Origin: Bacteroides sp. GM023 | GTDB taxonomy: Bacteria > Bacteroidota > Bacteroidia > Bacteroidales > Bacteroidaceae | Length of the DNA: 64,000 bases | Direction: 5' to 3' | Assembly: GCF_014750685.1 (NCBI RefSeq) | Contig: NZ_JAAXGE010000002.1 | Location: forward strand, 186,001-250,000 | Shown here: positions 28,552 to 38,999 of the stretch, piece after piece | Layout: each line of letters opens with the position of its first letter | How positions within the stretch are numbered: position 1 is the stretch's first letter | Notes under the pieces: generated by a model | What the model saw: the letters and a program-made list of their open reading frames with translations, nothing else | What the model was told of the DNA's origin: nothing | The model's database searches: none | Translations under genes and position numbers: made by a program

Positions 28552-30141
28552 TTAATAGCCGGGATTTTGTTCTATACTTCCGTTCGACATGGTTATTTCC
28601 GTTGTCGGTATCGGGAAAAGCAAATCGCGGGTTTCGTTGAAGTTGATGCCTTTATCACTTCTTTCTTTTTGGTTGTTCGCTTCATAACTATCTGTGTAGG
28701 AAAGGTTGTACCTCACAAATGAACCATTCTTGCCCATGATATTGCAGATAGCCGGTTTACCGTTATCGTCTTTCCAACGGCGAAGGTCGAACAGGCGGTT
28801 GTTTTCCAAAGCCAGTTCCAGGCGGCGTTCCTGGCGGATGGCGTCACGAAGTTCAGTTCCTGAGCTTTGAGCTTCTTCCAGTCCGGCACGTTTGCGTATC
28901 CGGTTCAATGCCCAGCGGGCTTCGGCATCACGGCCGAGTTTATTTTCCACTTCGGCGTACATCAATAATACATCAGCAAAGCGCAGCAAACGATAGTTCA
29001 ACGGAATATGTGGCGCATCGTATGGATCGGGGCGTTTGCTCTTCGGGATATACAGTTTGCGTGTCACACGTGCCGATTTATGTTCGTCCGCTTTGATTTC
29101 ATAAGCTCTGGCTTCTTCATCGCCTGCCACATCCTGCCCGTTTTTGATAATCGTCCATTTCAGACGAAGGTCGCTGCTGCTATATGCTTTTTCCAGGTTA
29201 CTGGTAGGCAGTCCCCAAGCCCAGCCGCTGTCGTTTCGCGAACCGCAGACAATGGATATACGTTCGCCCAGTGAATAGGAAATATCGCTGTTGGTCTGTA
29301 TCTCGAATAGGGATTCCTTGTTGTTGTTATAATCCATGTTCCACACTTGGCTGAAGTCTTCCATCAAGTCGTACTCACAAGATTCCCCGGCATACTCCCC
29401 ACGGCAAATCAGTTCTTGCAGTATCTTCTCTGCTTCTTCATATTTTTCCTGATACAGATATACTTTAGCCAACAGTCCTTGCGCGGCTCCTTTCGTGGCG
29501 CGTCCCAAATCTTTTGAGCTATACTCACTACGTTTGGGCAGGTCACCGATAGCGTCCAGCAAGTCTTGTTCTACTGCCGCATAGCTGTCTGTTATGCTGG
29601 AGCGTTGGATACCTTGCACCTCACTCGGCAGTTTGACTCCCATCACCAACGGGATACCACCGAAATTACGAATCAAATCGAAATACTGGAAAGCACGCAG
29701 CATCTTAGCCTCAGCGATATAACGCTTCTTCAGATTGTCGTTTTCAAAAGAGACTCCAGGGATACGCTCGATAGCTACATTGCAGCGCAGGATACCTTTA
29801 TAACGGTATTGCCAGAAGTTCTGACAACAGTTCCCCGCATTGTATGTATTGCCGGTATAGTGCGCCAGGTCACGATATTCGCCCGGGTCCTGGGTAGTGT
29901 TGCCCATCCACATATCGTCAGTACACATATCAGCAGCCAGATAGAATTTATAAATCTGCCACCAGTCGTCGAAGGCAAGAGATTGATAACAGCCTGTTAT
30001 CTGCCGTGCACATTCATCTTCATTCTTGAAATATTCGTTCAAGTCTTGCTGCCCTCTCAGCGGTTCTTCGAGGAAGTCGGCGCATCCGGTGAAGGATAAA
30101 GTCATGGCAGCCATTGAAAGACCTAATATATATCGTTTCAT
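28552..30141 (-). CDS. SusD-like surface glycan-binding lipoprotein (locus B)
   Basis: 529 residues, lipobox LSFTGCADF. Typical SusD text: DFLEEPLRGQQDLNEYFKNEDECARQITGCYQSL at the N-terminus, AEAKMLRAFQYFDLIRNFGGIPLV in the TPR-like helices, RLLRFADVLLMYAEVENKLG, and the end LLFPIPTTEITMSNGSIEQNPGY. It should cap the SusC channel encoded just upstream, 23 bp away. The glycan is not determined by sequence. Confidence 0.94.
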   Translation of the reverse strand: MKRYILGLSMAAMTLSFTGCADFLEEPLRGQQDLNEYFKNEDECARQITGCYQSLAFDDWWQIYKFYLAADMCTDDMWMGNTTQDPGEYRDLAHYTGNTYNAGNCCQNFWQYRYKGILRCNVAIERIPGVSFENDNLKKRYIAEAKMLRAFQYFDLIRNFGGIPLVMGVKLPSEVQGIQRSSITDSYAAVEQDLLDAIGDLPKRSEYSSKDLGRATKGAAQGLLAKVYLYQEKYEEAEKILQELICRGEYAGESCEYDLMEDFSQVWNMDYNNNKESLFEIQTNSDISYSLGERISIVCGSRNDSGWAWGLPTSNLEKAYSSSDLRLKWTIIKNGQDVAGDEEARAYEIKADEHKSARVTRKLYIPKSKRPDPYDAPHIPLNYRLLRFADVLLMYAEVENKLGRDAEARWALNRIRKRAGLEEAQSSGTELRDAIRQERRLELALENNRLFDLRRWKDDNGKPAICNIMGKNGSFVRYNLSYTDSYEANNQKERSDKGINFNETRDLLFPIPTTEITMSNGSIEQNPGY

Positions 30142-30164
30142 AATTTATACTGATTTATGTTGGT

Positions 30165-33100
30165 TTAAAAATTGATGTTCAATCCGAAGAGGTACGTGCG
30201 CGGGTTGGGATAGCTTGCCCAGTCGATACCCATTTCCGTCACACCTTTGCCCACTGACACGGCTTCCGGATCCATGCCGGAATAACCGGTGATGGTAAAC
30301 GGATTTTGCGCGGAGAAAGAGAGACGCAATACGATGTCTTTGGTCCACCGCTTCGGCAAGGTATATCCTATTTGCAACATCTTGCAACGAAGGTAAGAAC
30401 CGTCTTCCACGAAGAAGCTCGATGGACGTGTCCAGTTCATGTTCGAGTCGTTCACTGACAGGCGGGGCAATGAGTTGCTCGTTCCTTCGCCATGCCAGGA
30501 ACTATTGTATGTTCCGGCATACACGTTCTCGCCACCCGCACCGGAGTAACGACCTTTGGTCGTGTTGAACACATCGTTGCCGATAGTGCCGTAGAAGTTG
30601 GCCATGAAGTCAATGTTCTTATAAGAAACACGTCCGTTGATGCCGACCATCAAATCGGGGAATGCCGAACCGATGTATGTTTTATCTTTATCATCCAGTG
30701 TGCCGTCGCCGTTCAAATCTTTGAAACGGATGTCGCCGGGTACTGCATTGGGTTGGATTACAGAACCATATTCGTTGGTATGAGCGTTTACCTCTGTCTG
30801 GTTCTGGAAAATACCGTCGGCCACAAAGCCGTAGAAGCGGCTGATTTCTCCGCCTTCTTCATTACGGATAATGTAATCGCCGTTGAAGGAACCTGTATAG
30901 ATAGGAGTGTCACCACCCAGCAGTTTCTTGGCTTTACTCTTTACAGAAGAAAGATTTACGCCTACTTCATAGCTGAAGTCTCCTTTGTGGTCGTTCCAAT
31001 TGAGGGAAAGTTCCCATCCGGTAGCTTGCATACTGCCTACGTTCTCCCACATTTGTCCGTTCCACATGGGATAACCGAGAACCAGCAGATTGTCTTTTTT
31101 CATCAACATGTCTTTCGATTCTTTGCGGAACCATTCGGCAGTAACACTCAAACGGTTGTTCAGAAAAGCCATGTCCACACCAACACCATAATCTTCCACT
31201 GTCTCCCAACGAACACTCTTGTTACCAATGGTACTCACGCTTGTCCCAATGACACGGTCGCCATTCGGTCCAAAAGCATAATCACCGCCACCAATAGCCG
31301 ACTGATAAGCAGAGTTATCAATATTCTCATTACCTACACGTCCCCAGCCGGCACGTAATTTCAGATTATCAAAGATATGCTGGTTTTTCATAAAAGGTTC
31401 GCCCGACACACGCCACGCAGCAGATACTGCGGGAAAAGTAGCATATTTATTATTTTTGGGGAATCTTGAAGAGCCATCCACACGTACAGAAGCTGTCAAA
31501 TAATAACGGTCATTGTAATTGTAGATGATACGTCCCAAATAAGAAATCATTGAATGGTATTCGTTCAGTCCGTCTGCCTTCTCATTCAATGTTCCACCAC
31601 GTACATATTGCAGAAGTTCATCATTATTCGTCGGAACGCCGTCACGTGAACCGGTCAGCCAGTAATGCTGGTAACGTTCCATCGTATAGCCACCCATCAG
31701 GTTGATGTTATGCTTTTCATTGAATGTTTTCATCCATGTTATGGTATTTGTCCAGTTCCAGTCTACCCAGTTCTTCATTTCCCGTTTGGCGGTATTTAGT
31801 GAAGCTTGTTCCAAATTGCTCAGATGGAATTCAGGGCTGAACTCATCAAAAAGACGGAAACGTGCATTTACTCCGAATTGACTGCGTATTACCAAACCTT
31901 TAATAGGTTCAATACTTACATAAGGGTTGGCAAGCAATCCGTATTCATCAGTGTTCTTCGACAAACGTGCCATGCTTGCCACCGGATTCCAAACCTCGCT
32001 ATTGTGAGAACGTGAATAATTATCATATTCATTATCTGTCCATTCATTTTCGGGGCGCATCACCGGGGTAGTCGGATCCATTGCCATTACAGCACCGAGC
32101 AAGTCCGGAGTATCTTTCCAGTTTTCGTATTTGGGTGTGAAATCAATACCGGCTTTCACTATCTTGTTGAAGTTATATTCCATACTGAAGCGAGCGGTAA
32201 ACTTCTGCCAGTTACCTGTCTTATACTGTGAGTCTTGTCCGAAGTAGCCGATACTGGCTGAATAGAGCAACTTATCAGTGCCACCGGAGAAACTGAGGTT
32301 ATAGTTATGAATCAAGGCGGTCTTATTCAATGTCTCTTTCCACCAGTCGGTGCCTTCGGCATCGGTAATATTAGCTTTTCCGCTATATGCCGGCATACTG
32401 TCGTCATTGATATAACGTGCTCTTTGAACATATTCGTATTCGGAAGCTTTTGCCATATCGGGTTGTTTCAAGGTCTGGAAACCGGCAGAAGCAGAGAAGC
32501 TAAATTTGGTATCGCCTTTCTTGCCTTTTTTAGTGGTAATCAAAATTACGCCATTCGATGCACGTGTACCATAGATAGCTGCTGCCGAAGCATCTTTCAA
32601 GACTTGCATACTCTCAATATCATTTTGGTCGAGGAAGTTGATATTAGTTCCTACCGGCATTCCATCTACTACATACAGAGGGTCGACACTATTGACAGTA
32701 GATACGCCACGAATGATTACACGGGGAGTAGTACCCGGACCGCCACTGCTTTGTACCTGCACACCATTGATTTTTCCCTGCAAAGAGTTCATGGCGTTGC
32801 CGGTACTCATCGTTTTCAGGTCTTCACCCTTTATGGCTGCAATGGAACTAGTCAAGTCACCTTTCTTTACCGCACCATAGCCGATAACCACTACCTCGTC
32901 CAGCGCCTGCATATCATCGTGCATCACTACATTGATGGCAGTACGACCGTTTACCTTGATTTCCTGAGTTTTATATCCAATCATAGAGAAAACGACAGTG
33001 GCATCTTTAGATACATTGCTCAAGGTATAGTTACCGTCCAAATCGGTTACAGTACCGTTCGTTGTTCCCTTCACCAAGACTGTAAGACCAATCATCGGCT

Positions 33101-33200
33101 GCTTGTCACTCGCTGCAACGGCATTACCGGTCAGCCTCACTTGCTGGGCACTTAAGCCCAGCGCAAAGAACGATAATAAAAGGAATAAGTATCGTTTCAT
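30165..33200 (-). CDS. SusC-like TonB-dependent outer-membrane importer (locus B)
   Basis: 1011 residues. Signal peptide (ending GLSAQQ), carboxypeptidase-regulatory-like domain (about 22-98, LTGNAVAASDKQPMIGLTVLVKGTTNGTVTDLDGNY), plug with DEVVVIGYGAVKKGDLTSS, DPLYVVDGMPVG and IESMQVLKDASAAAIYGTRASNGVILITTKKG, and a barrel ending TYLFGLNINF. There is no STN domain, which fits control by the adjacent HTCS rather than an ECF sigma. It is the second gene of the operon; the surface lipoprotein gene comes first, an order less common than susC first. Confidence 0.95.
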   Translation of the reverse strand: MKRYLFLLLSFFALGLSAQQVRLTGNAVAASDKQPMIGLTVLVKGTTNGTVTDLDGNYTLSNVSKDATVVFSMIGYKTQEIKVNGRTAINVVMHDDMQALDEVVVIGYGAVKKGDLTSSIAAIKGEDLKTMSTGNAMNSLQGKINGVQVQSSGGPGTTPRVIIRGVSTVNSVDPLYVVDGMPVGTNINFLDQNDIESMQVLKDASAAAIYGTRASNGVILITTKKGKKGDTKFSFSASAGFQTLKQPDMAKASEYEYVQRARYINDDSMPAYSGKANITDAEGTDWWKETLNKTALIHNYNLSFSGGTDKLLYSASIGYFGQDSQYKTGNWQKFTARFSMEYNFNKIVKAGIDFTPKYENWKDTPDLLGAVMAMDPTTPVMRPENEWTDNEYDNYSRSHNSEVWNPVASMARLSKNTDEYGLLANPYVSIEPIKGLVIRSQFGVNARFRLFDEFSPEFHLSNLEQASLNTAKREMKNWVDWNWTNTITWMKTFNEKHNINLMGGYTMERYQHYWLTGSRDGVPTNNDELLQYVRGGTLNEKADGLNEYHSMISYLGRIIYNYNDRYYLTASVRVDGSSRFPKNNKYATFPAVSAAWRVSGEPFMKNQHIFDNLKLRAGWGRVGNENIDNSAYQSAIGGGDYAFGPNGDRVIGTSVSTIGNKSVRWETVEDYGVGVDMAFLNNRLSVTAEWFRKESKDMLMKKDNLLVLGYPMWNGQMWENVGSMQATGWELSLNWNDHKGDFSYEVGVNLSSVKSKAKKLLGGDTPIYTGSFNGDYIIRNEEGGEISRFYGFVADGIFQNQTEVNAHTNEYGSVIQPNAVPGDIRFKDLNGDGTLDDKDKTYIGSAFPDLMVGINGRVSYKNIDFMANFYGTIGNDVFNTTKGRYSGAGGENVYAGTYNSSWHGEGTSNSLPRLSVNDSNMNWTRPSSFFVEDGSYLRCKMLQIGYTLPKRWTKDIVLRLSFSAQNPFTITGYSGMDPEAVSVGKGVTEMGIDWASYPNPRTYLFGLNINF

Positions 33201-33217
33201 GTTTTTATAGCATTATA

Positions 33218-34651
33218 TTAGTTATTCTTCTTTAGTAATTTAGATTGCCCAAGGTGAGTGTCAAACTCAAAAGTGTATTTGCCTGGGGGAACTCTCTTGG
33301 AACTGTTATTCACTCCAGTCAGGAAAGATTCATTGGCACCGTCAAATCTCCAGGCCGGTTCCGTCCACCATCCATCCGGATGATAAGGAGTGATATTCAC
33401 GTCAAATGAATCTTCTTTACTATAGGTCAACTCTGTAGTCAAACGATACAAATTGTTCGGGTCCTGCGTCAATTCGTGAATATTCTTCGGTCCGCCCCAG
33501 CCGGGAGCACCATCAAACCAGCCGCCGACAAAGCCCATCTTCAGTTCATACTCCTGATCGTTATAATGTAACTTCGAGCCAATAGCTATAGGAGCATCTG
33601 TCGGCGTATATGGAGTCACTGTATATTCTCCGCTTTCAAGATTGAAAATGATTTCATAATATCCTTTACCGGGTAAAATAATAGGTTGTATATTCTCTTT
33701 CACTTCCGTCATATTTCTCGGATTTGTCTTATCATCACCAAAGCAGATATCAAAATTATCCTTATTGGCTACAAAACGAATTGGCGTGTTTTCAACAGCC
33801 GAATAATAACGGGCTCTATATTGAAGAACCGACATACGTTCAACTGGCATCGGAACTCCCCAAACATCTCCATCTGTAAGCAAAGCATTATCCGTTCCTT
33901 CAAAGTCCACCAAATACATACTCGAATAGTCATGCAACCTAGTCACCAATATAGTAGATTCTCTTTCAACTACATTATCAAAAGCATCGACAGCACGCAC
34001 AGTCATTATATAAGCACCAACTCCATCTGAAGGGAATGTGATTGTTTTCTCAAAAGTAGCTTCCGTTTCACCTTCTTCCACATCCACACGTTCGGAAATA
34101 TCCAAACCGGGAATAGTCAACTCCAAATAAGCTAATGCTTTATCATCTTTGGCAGTAAAATTAAACGTCATACTTTCATTAATAGCAATATTGAAGTTTT
34201 CAGGGAAACTAGTAGATATAATTTCCGGTTCTGTATAATCACCGTCCATTGTAATCAGCACATTGCTTTCCATTGTACGTCCGCCCAAATCCGTAACGGT
34301 TACTTTTACAGTAAATTCGTCGCCTTCAGTCTCATCGGGAATGGTAAATCCATAGTTCAAATCGTATTCATAGAGGGTTTCCGGGTAGAGAGCCACCAGG
34401 TCGATTATCTTATCCAGATATAATTCTGATGATTGCAAACGGATGGAACGGATACCATCTTTATCCGCTACTTTTCCCGCAATCTTAAATTCATAGCCGG
34501 TTAATGTACGTACATGTTCGGAAGCCAGTTCGAGAGTCGGGCTCTGCCCGTCTACATCTTTGTAGTCATTATCGTCGCTACATCCGGTAGTCAACGTTGC
34601 AGCAAAAAGAAAAGTCCATAACGCTGCGCCATGCAAAAATCTTGCCTTCAT
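33218..34651 (-). CDS. SusE/SusF-like surface lipoprotein, first gene of locus B
   Basis: 477 residues, lipobox LTTGCSDDN. Two Ig/cadherin-like sandwiches (about 35-130 and 140-240; KVADKDGIRSIRLQSSELYL and AKDDKALAYLELTIPGLDISERV) precede a C-terminal part (about 300-475) with SusE/F-like text: GKGYYEIIFNLESGEYTVTPY, IGSKLHYNDQEYELKMGFVGGWFDGAPGWGGPKN and VPPGKYTFEFDTHLGQSKLLKKN. Such proteins sit on the outer surface and bind glycan. It is separated from susC by 17 bp and lies directly behind the divergent regulatory region shared with the HTCS. No catalytic motif was recognised. Confidence 0.82.
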   Translation of the reverse strand: MKARFLHGAALWTFLFAATLTTGCSDDNDYKDVDGQSPTLELASEHVRTLTGYEFKIAGKVADKDGIRSIRLQSSELYLDKIIDLVALYPETLYEYDLNYGFTIPDETEGDEFTVKVTVTDLGGRTMESNVLITMDGDYTEPEIISTSFPENFNIAINESMTFNFTAKDDKALAYLELTIPGLDISERVDVEEGETEATFEKTITFPSDGVGAYIMTVRAVDAFDNVVERESTILVTRLHDYSSMYLVDFEGTDNALLTDGDVWGVPMPVERMSVLQYRARYYSAVENTPIRFVANKDNFDICFGDDKTNPRNMTEVKENIQPIILPGKGYYEIIFNLESGEYTVTPYTPTDAPIAIGSKLHYNDQEYELKMGFVGGWFDGAPGWGGPKNIHELTQDPNNLYRLTTELTYSKEDSFDVNITPYHPDGWWTEPAWRFDGANESFLTGVNNSSKRVPPGKYTFEFDTHLGQSKLLKKNN

Positions 34652-34689
34652 AATAATAGTATTTAATGATTAAAACTTCTAGGTTCGCT

Positions 34690-34732
34690 GTGAAAGCTGA
34701 GGTACTTTTTCCGCTTTCACAATGCAAATATA
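34690..34732 (-). promoter_or_regulatory. Locus B -7 box and leader hairpin
   Basis: Minus-strand TATATTTG (34732-34725) fits the -7 box, without a recognisable -33 box, as expected of an activator-dependent promoter. Immediately downstream GTGAAAGC (34690-34697) pairs with GCTTTCAC (34713-34720) at the 5' end of the predicted transcript. Confidence 0.6.
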
Positions 34733-34759
34733 AGTGAATAAGCCACATAGGAGAGATAA

Positions 34760-34802
34760 AAATCATGCAGAGAAGCATCACAAATCATGCAATGCACGAT
34801 TT
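34760..34802. promoter_or_regulatory. Candidate HTCS binding sites between divergent promoters
   Basis: AAATCATGCA occurs at 34760-34769 and again at 34782-34791, 22 bp apart. The inverted form TGCACGATTT at 34793-34802 makes a near-perfect 21-bp palindrome with the second copy. The sites lie between the locus B promoter and the HTCS promoter. Binding by the AraC-type domain of the HTCS is inference. Confidence 0.6.
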
Positions 34803-34829
34803 ACATACGCTAAATAAAATATTTATTCC

Positions 34830-34837
34830 TATTTTTG
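34830..34837 (+). promoter_or_regulatory. -7 box of the HTCS gene
   Basis: TATTTTTG fits TAnnTTTG; no good -33 box. The start of transcription would be near 34844, 25 bp before the start codon. Confidence 0.5.
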
Positions 34838-34868
34838 AACCTGTAAATGAAACGAATAGGCACGAGTT

Positions 34869-37800
34869 ATGAGAAAACACATTGCGTTTGGCACTTTATT
34901 TCTTTTCCTGTCTTTATTATCAGTCTCCCGGCTGATAGCGCAACCTTATTCTGTGAAACGGTTGGGTATTGAGCAGGGACTTTCTAATAATTATGTAGTC
35001 AGTATCGCGCAGGACAAGCAAGGGTTCCTGTGGTTTGCCACGGAAGAAGGGCTCAATAAGTTTGACGGTACCCGCTTTATCACCTTTTATAAGAACGACC
35101 CGTCCAAGAATTCCCAAAGTATCACCGGGAATGAACTTAACCGGATATATGCCGACCCGGAACGTCCCATTGTATGGATTGCTACGCAACGTGACGGGTT
35201 AAATGCCTACAATTATCATTCGCAGACATTTACCGCTTATCAGCATGACCCGCAGAATCCGCATAGCCTGATAACAAACGATGTCACGGATATTGCCGCT
35301 TCCGCAGAAAATACGGACGGCTTATGGATAAGCACTTATTATCGGGGCATAGATTATCTGGATATTACCACCGAACAGTTCACGCATTACAACAAGACAA
35401 CTGTTCCGGCATTGGACTGCGAACAGACATGGACTGTATTGGACGGTGGAGACGACAATCTTTATATCGGACATGTGAACGGCGGTTTCAGCATACTTTC
35501 CTTGAAAGACAAGAGTGTAAGGAACTTCAAAAATGAACCGGACAATCCCAACAGCCTGCCGGGGAATGATGTACGGACAATATTAAAAGACAGCAACGGG
35601 AATATATGGCTCGGGACGGACAGAGGTTTGGCTCTCTATAATGCCGCTACCCAAAACTTCGTAACTTTCCGGCAGAACCCGAACGACAAATATGGCACAC
35701 TCTCCAGCCGCATCTTCTCTATCAAGCAACTGAATGACAACAGACTATGGATTGCTTCCGAATTGAACGGCATTGCCATACTCGACCTGAAACAGAGCCA
35801 GTTCCTTTCACCCAGACAGATTACTTTCGAATTTCTACGGGAAGGGGACGATAACCGCAGCCTTTCCAATGCCAGTGTGCGGTATATCTATCAGGACTCT
35901 TTCAATAACATTTGGATTGGGACATGGGGCGGCGGCATCAACTTTATCAGCAGTGAGCCCCCTTTATTCACGACTATTGATTATTCTCCTATCCCCGACA
36001 ATGAGAACAGTCTGAACAATAAGGTGGTAAGCAGTATCTGCACCGACAGGCAGGGGCGTCTGTGGGTAGGTACGGACGGCGGCGGAATCAATGTTTTTGA
36101 GAATAACAGACGGATTGCCATTTATAAGAAAGAGACGGGAGATTTACAGGCAAACTCTGTTCTGAGCGCTTTCCGTGATTCCAGGGACAATCTATGGTTC
36201 GGTGCTTTTCAAGGAAGTATCAGCCATTATAACACCCGGACAAAGACATTCCGTTCAATCTCCCCGATGGGTAAATCGAATCTGGATGTCCGTGCCTTTT
36301 ACGAAGACAACCAGCACCGTATCTGGATAGGATGCAGTGAAGGGATATTCGTCTACAATCCCGACAATATGGAAGTCATTCAACATTACCACACTGGTAA
36401 CAGCGAACTGCACGGCAACTTCATCCGAAGCATCGCACAGGATGACAAAGGACGTTTTTGGATTGGTACATTCGGCGATGGAATGGGGGTTTATTCACCG
36501 GATTTCCACTTAGTCAAGAAGTATATCCAAAGAGAGGGCTTCTGCTCCAACACTATCAATCATATCTATCGGGACAAACAAAAAAGAATGTGGATAGCTA
36601 CCGGAGACGGATTAGTATGTTTCAACCCTGCAAGCGATTCGGATTACAAGACTTACCAGCGTAAAGACGGGCTCGTCAATACGTGCATCCAAGCCATCAC
36701 CGAAGACCAGGCAGGAAATATCTGGTTCAGCAGCAACAAAGGTATCGGCTGCTATGTGACGAAGAAAGATTGTTTCTATTACTACGGTCACTCGGACGAT
36801 GTGCCTGCCGGAAACTTCACGAGTGCCAGTGTAGCAAGGAATATGGACGGCTCCATCTACTTCGGCTCTATCAACGGCGTGTGCTGCTTCACTCCCAACA
36901 TCACGATGAGCGAACTTAAAACGCCGCCGGCTATCATCACGGAAATGAAAATATTCGAACGGCTGGACAATCAGGAGAACAATGACACCTTTGTCTCCCT
37001 ATTGGAAGGAAAAGAAGTGGAACTGACCCATGCCCGGAATACATTCAGCCTGACATTCAACGTACAGAACTACTCGCTTGTCAACCAAATGGAGTATGCC
37101 TATATGCTGAAAGGACTCGAAAACTCGTGGTACACGGTGAATGAAAACAACAGCGTCACTTTCCGGAATATCCCGCCGGGGAAATATGAATTCCTTATCA
37201 AGGCGCGGGTGCATAACCAGGAATGGCCGGACGAAGCGACTTCGCTCACCATCCGGATTAATCCCCCTCTTTGGCTGACGTGGTGGGCAAAACTAGTCTA
37301 TATACTGGTATCTATCAGCATCATCTACCTTATCCTGCACGCTTACAAGAAGAAGCTGGATTTGGAAAGCCTTTATACACTGGAGAAAAAGAACCACGAG
37401 CAAGAACAGGAATTGAACCAGGAACGCCTGCGTTTCTACACGAATATCACCCATGAGCTGCGCACACCACTGACGCTAATTCTCGGTCCTCTGGAAGATA
37501 TGCAGAAAGACCAGTCCCTTCCGGCAAAACAGGCACAGAAGTTGTCCGTCATTCATCAGAGCGCACTCCGGTTGCTCAATCTGATTAATCAGATATTGGA
37601 GTTCCGCAAGACGGAGACACAGAACAAGAAATTATGTGTCTGCAAAGGCAATATCGCCCCCCTAATCTACGAGACAGGGCTTAAATACAAGGAACTCAAC
37701 CAGAAGACAAAGATTGACTTCCGGATTCAGGTAGAGAAAGAGGAGATGCTTCTTTTCTTTGACAAGGAAATCGTTACCATTATTCTGGATAATCTGATTT

Positions 37801-38999
37801 CCAATGCCATCAAATATACGGAGCAGGGACGCATCACTCTAAGTCTGTATCAAACGATACGCAATGAAGTGGCTTATACGGAGATTAAAGTCAGTGATAC
37901 CGGATACGGCATCTCAGCCGAGGCTTTGCCGCATATTTTCGACCGTTATTATCAGGAAAGCGGTTCGCATCAGGCATCCGGGACAGGTATCGGACTGGCT
38001 TTGGTCAGAAATCTCGTGGAACTGCATGAAGGGGAAATACGCGTTGAAAGTACGCAAAACGAAGGAAGTACTTTCTATATCAGCCTATTGACGGATAATA
38101 TTTATCCAAATGCCTTACACGCCGATTCAACGGAACAGGCTGAAAAAGAGGAAGAAGTACAAAACGTTTCTTCGGACGATGCACAGGATGCGACACTGGA
38201 CAGCGGCAAACCGATCCTGTTGATTGTAGAGGATAACGAGGAAATACAGAATTATATTGCCGAGTCTTTCTCCGATTCCTTTGAAGTAATCACAGCCAAC
38301 AATGGCGAGGAAGGGAAACAACAGGCTCTCAGCCGTATCCCGGATATTATAGTCAGCGATATTATGATGCCTGTCATGGACGGTATCACATTGTGCCGGC
38401 AGCTAAAGGATGATGTACGCACAAGCCATATTCCTATAATCCTGCTGACTGCGAAAGACTCTTTGCAGGATAAAGAGGAAGGATACGAGGTAGGGGCAGA
38501 TTCTTATCTGACGAAACCGTTCAGTGCTTCTTTATTGCGCAGCCGAATCAATAACCTGCTTGAATCAAGAAAGAAACTCGTCGCACAATTCCAGTCGCAG
38601 CCTACTCCAAGCAGCCATACGGACTTAAACGAGAAACGCACGATGATTACCGAAGCGCTGAGTAAACTTGATAATGAATTTATCAAGAAGATTACGCAAT
38701 TAATCGAAGAGAACCTTTCCTCGGAAAAGATTGACATCACTTACCTTTCAGACAAGATGTGCATGAGCGGTTCCACCCTTTACCGGAAGATGAAAGCGTT
38801 GACCGGACTTTCGACTAATGAATACATTCGGAAGGTGAAGATGGAGAATGCAGAACGCCTGCTGCTTGAAGGAAAATACAACATTTCCGAAATTGCTTAT
38901 AAAGTAGGAATGAACAGTTCAGGATACTTCCGCCAATGTTTCAAAGATGAGTTCGGCGTCTCTCCTTCGGATTATCTGAAACAAATCAAGCAATCATAA
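34869..38999 (+). CDS. Hybrid two-component system regulator (sensor kinase, receiver and AraC domains in one chain)
   Basis: 1376 residues. After a signal peptide (SRLIAQ) come about a dozen periplasmic propeller repeats of the NIWLGTDRGL / RLWVGTDGGG / RFWIGTFGDG type (about 35-690), a Y_Y_Y domain (about 700-795) and one membrane helix (about 804-826). A HisKA domain follows with HELRTPLT (H862), an HATPase with NLISNAIKY and GTGIGLALV, a receiver with SDIMMPVMDG (D1164), and a C-terminal AraC HTH (about 1270-1375). HTCS proteins sense an oligosaccharide in the periplasm and activate the adjacent utilisation operon. It is divergent from locus B, which is its probable target. Confidence 0.95.
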   Translation: MRKHIAFGTLFLFLSLLSVSRLIAQPYSVKRLGIEQGLSNNYVVSIAQDKQGFLWFATEEGLNKFDGTRFITFYKNDPSKNSQSITGNELNRIYADPERPIVWIATQRDGLNAYNYHSQTFTAYQHDPQNPHSLITNDVTDIAASAENTDGLWISTYYRGIDYLDITTEQFTHYNKTTVPALDCEQTWTVLDGGDDNLYIGHVNGGFSILSLKDKSVRNFKNEPDNPNSLPGNDVRTILKDSNGNIWLGTDRGLALYNAATQNFVTFRQNPNDKYGTLSSRIFSIKQLNDNRLWIASELNGIAILDLKQSQFLSPRQITFEFLREGDDNRSLSNASVRYIYQDSFNNIWIGTWGGGINFISSEPPLFTTIDYSPIPDNENSLNNKVVSSICTDRQGRLWVGTDGGGINVFENNRRIAIYKKETGDLQANSVLSAFRDSRDNLWFGAFQGSISHYNTRTKTFRSISPMGKSNLDVRAFYEDNQHRIWIGCSEGIFVYNPDNMEVIQHYHTGNSELHGNFIRSIAQDDKGRFWIGTFGDGMGVYSPDFHLVKKYIQREGFCSNTINHIYRDKQKRMWIATGDGLVCFNPASDSDYKTYQRKDGLVNTCIQAITEDQAGNIWFSSNKGIGCYVTKKDCFYYYGHSDDVPAGNFTSASVARNMDGSIYFGSINGVCCFTPNITMSELKTPPAIITEMKIFERLDNQENNDTFVSLLEGKEVELTHARNTFSLTFNVQNYSLVNQMEYAYMLKGLENSWYTVNENNSVTFRNIPPGKYEFLIKARVHNQEWPDEATSLTIRINPPLWLTWWAKLVYILVSISIIYLILHAYKKKLDLESLYTLEKKNHEQEQELNQERLRFYTNITHELRTPLTLILGPLEDMQKDQSLPAKQAQKLSVIHQSALRLLNLINQILEFRKTETQNKKLCVCKGNIAPLIYETGLKYKELNQKTKIDFRIQVEKEEMLLFFDKEIVTIILDNLISNAIKYTEQGRITLSLYQTIRNEVAYTEIKVSDTGYGISAEALPHIFDRYYQESGSHQASGTGIGLALVRNLVELHEGEIRVESTQNEGSTFYISLLTDNIYPNALHADSTEQAEKEEEVQNVSSDDAQDATLDSGKPILLIVEDNEEIQNYIAESFSDSFEVITANNGEEGKQQALSRIPDIIVSDIMMPVMDGITLCRQLKDDVRTSHIPIILLTAKDSLQDKEEGYEVGADSYLTKPFSASLLRSRINNLLESRKKLVAQFQSQPTPSSHTDLNEKRTMITEALSKLDNEFIKKITQLIEENLSSEKIDITYLSDKMCMSGSTLYRKMKALTGLSTNEYIRKVKMENAERLLLEGKYNISEIAYKVGMNSSGYFRQCFKDEFGVSPSDYLKQIKQS

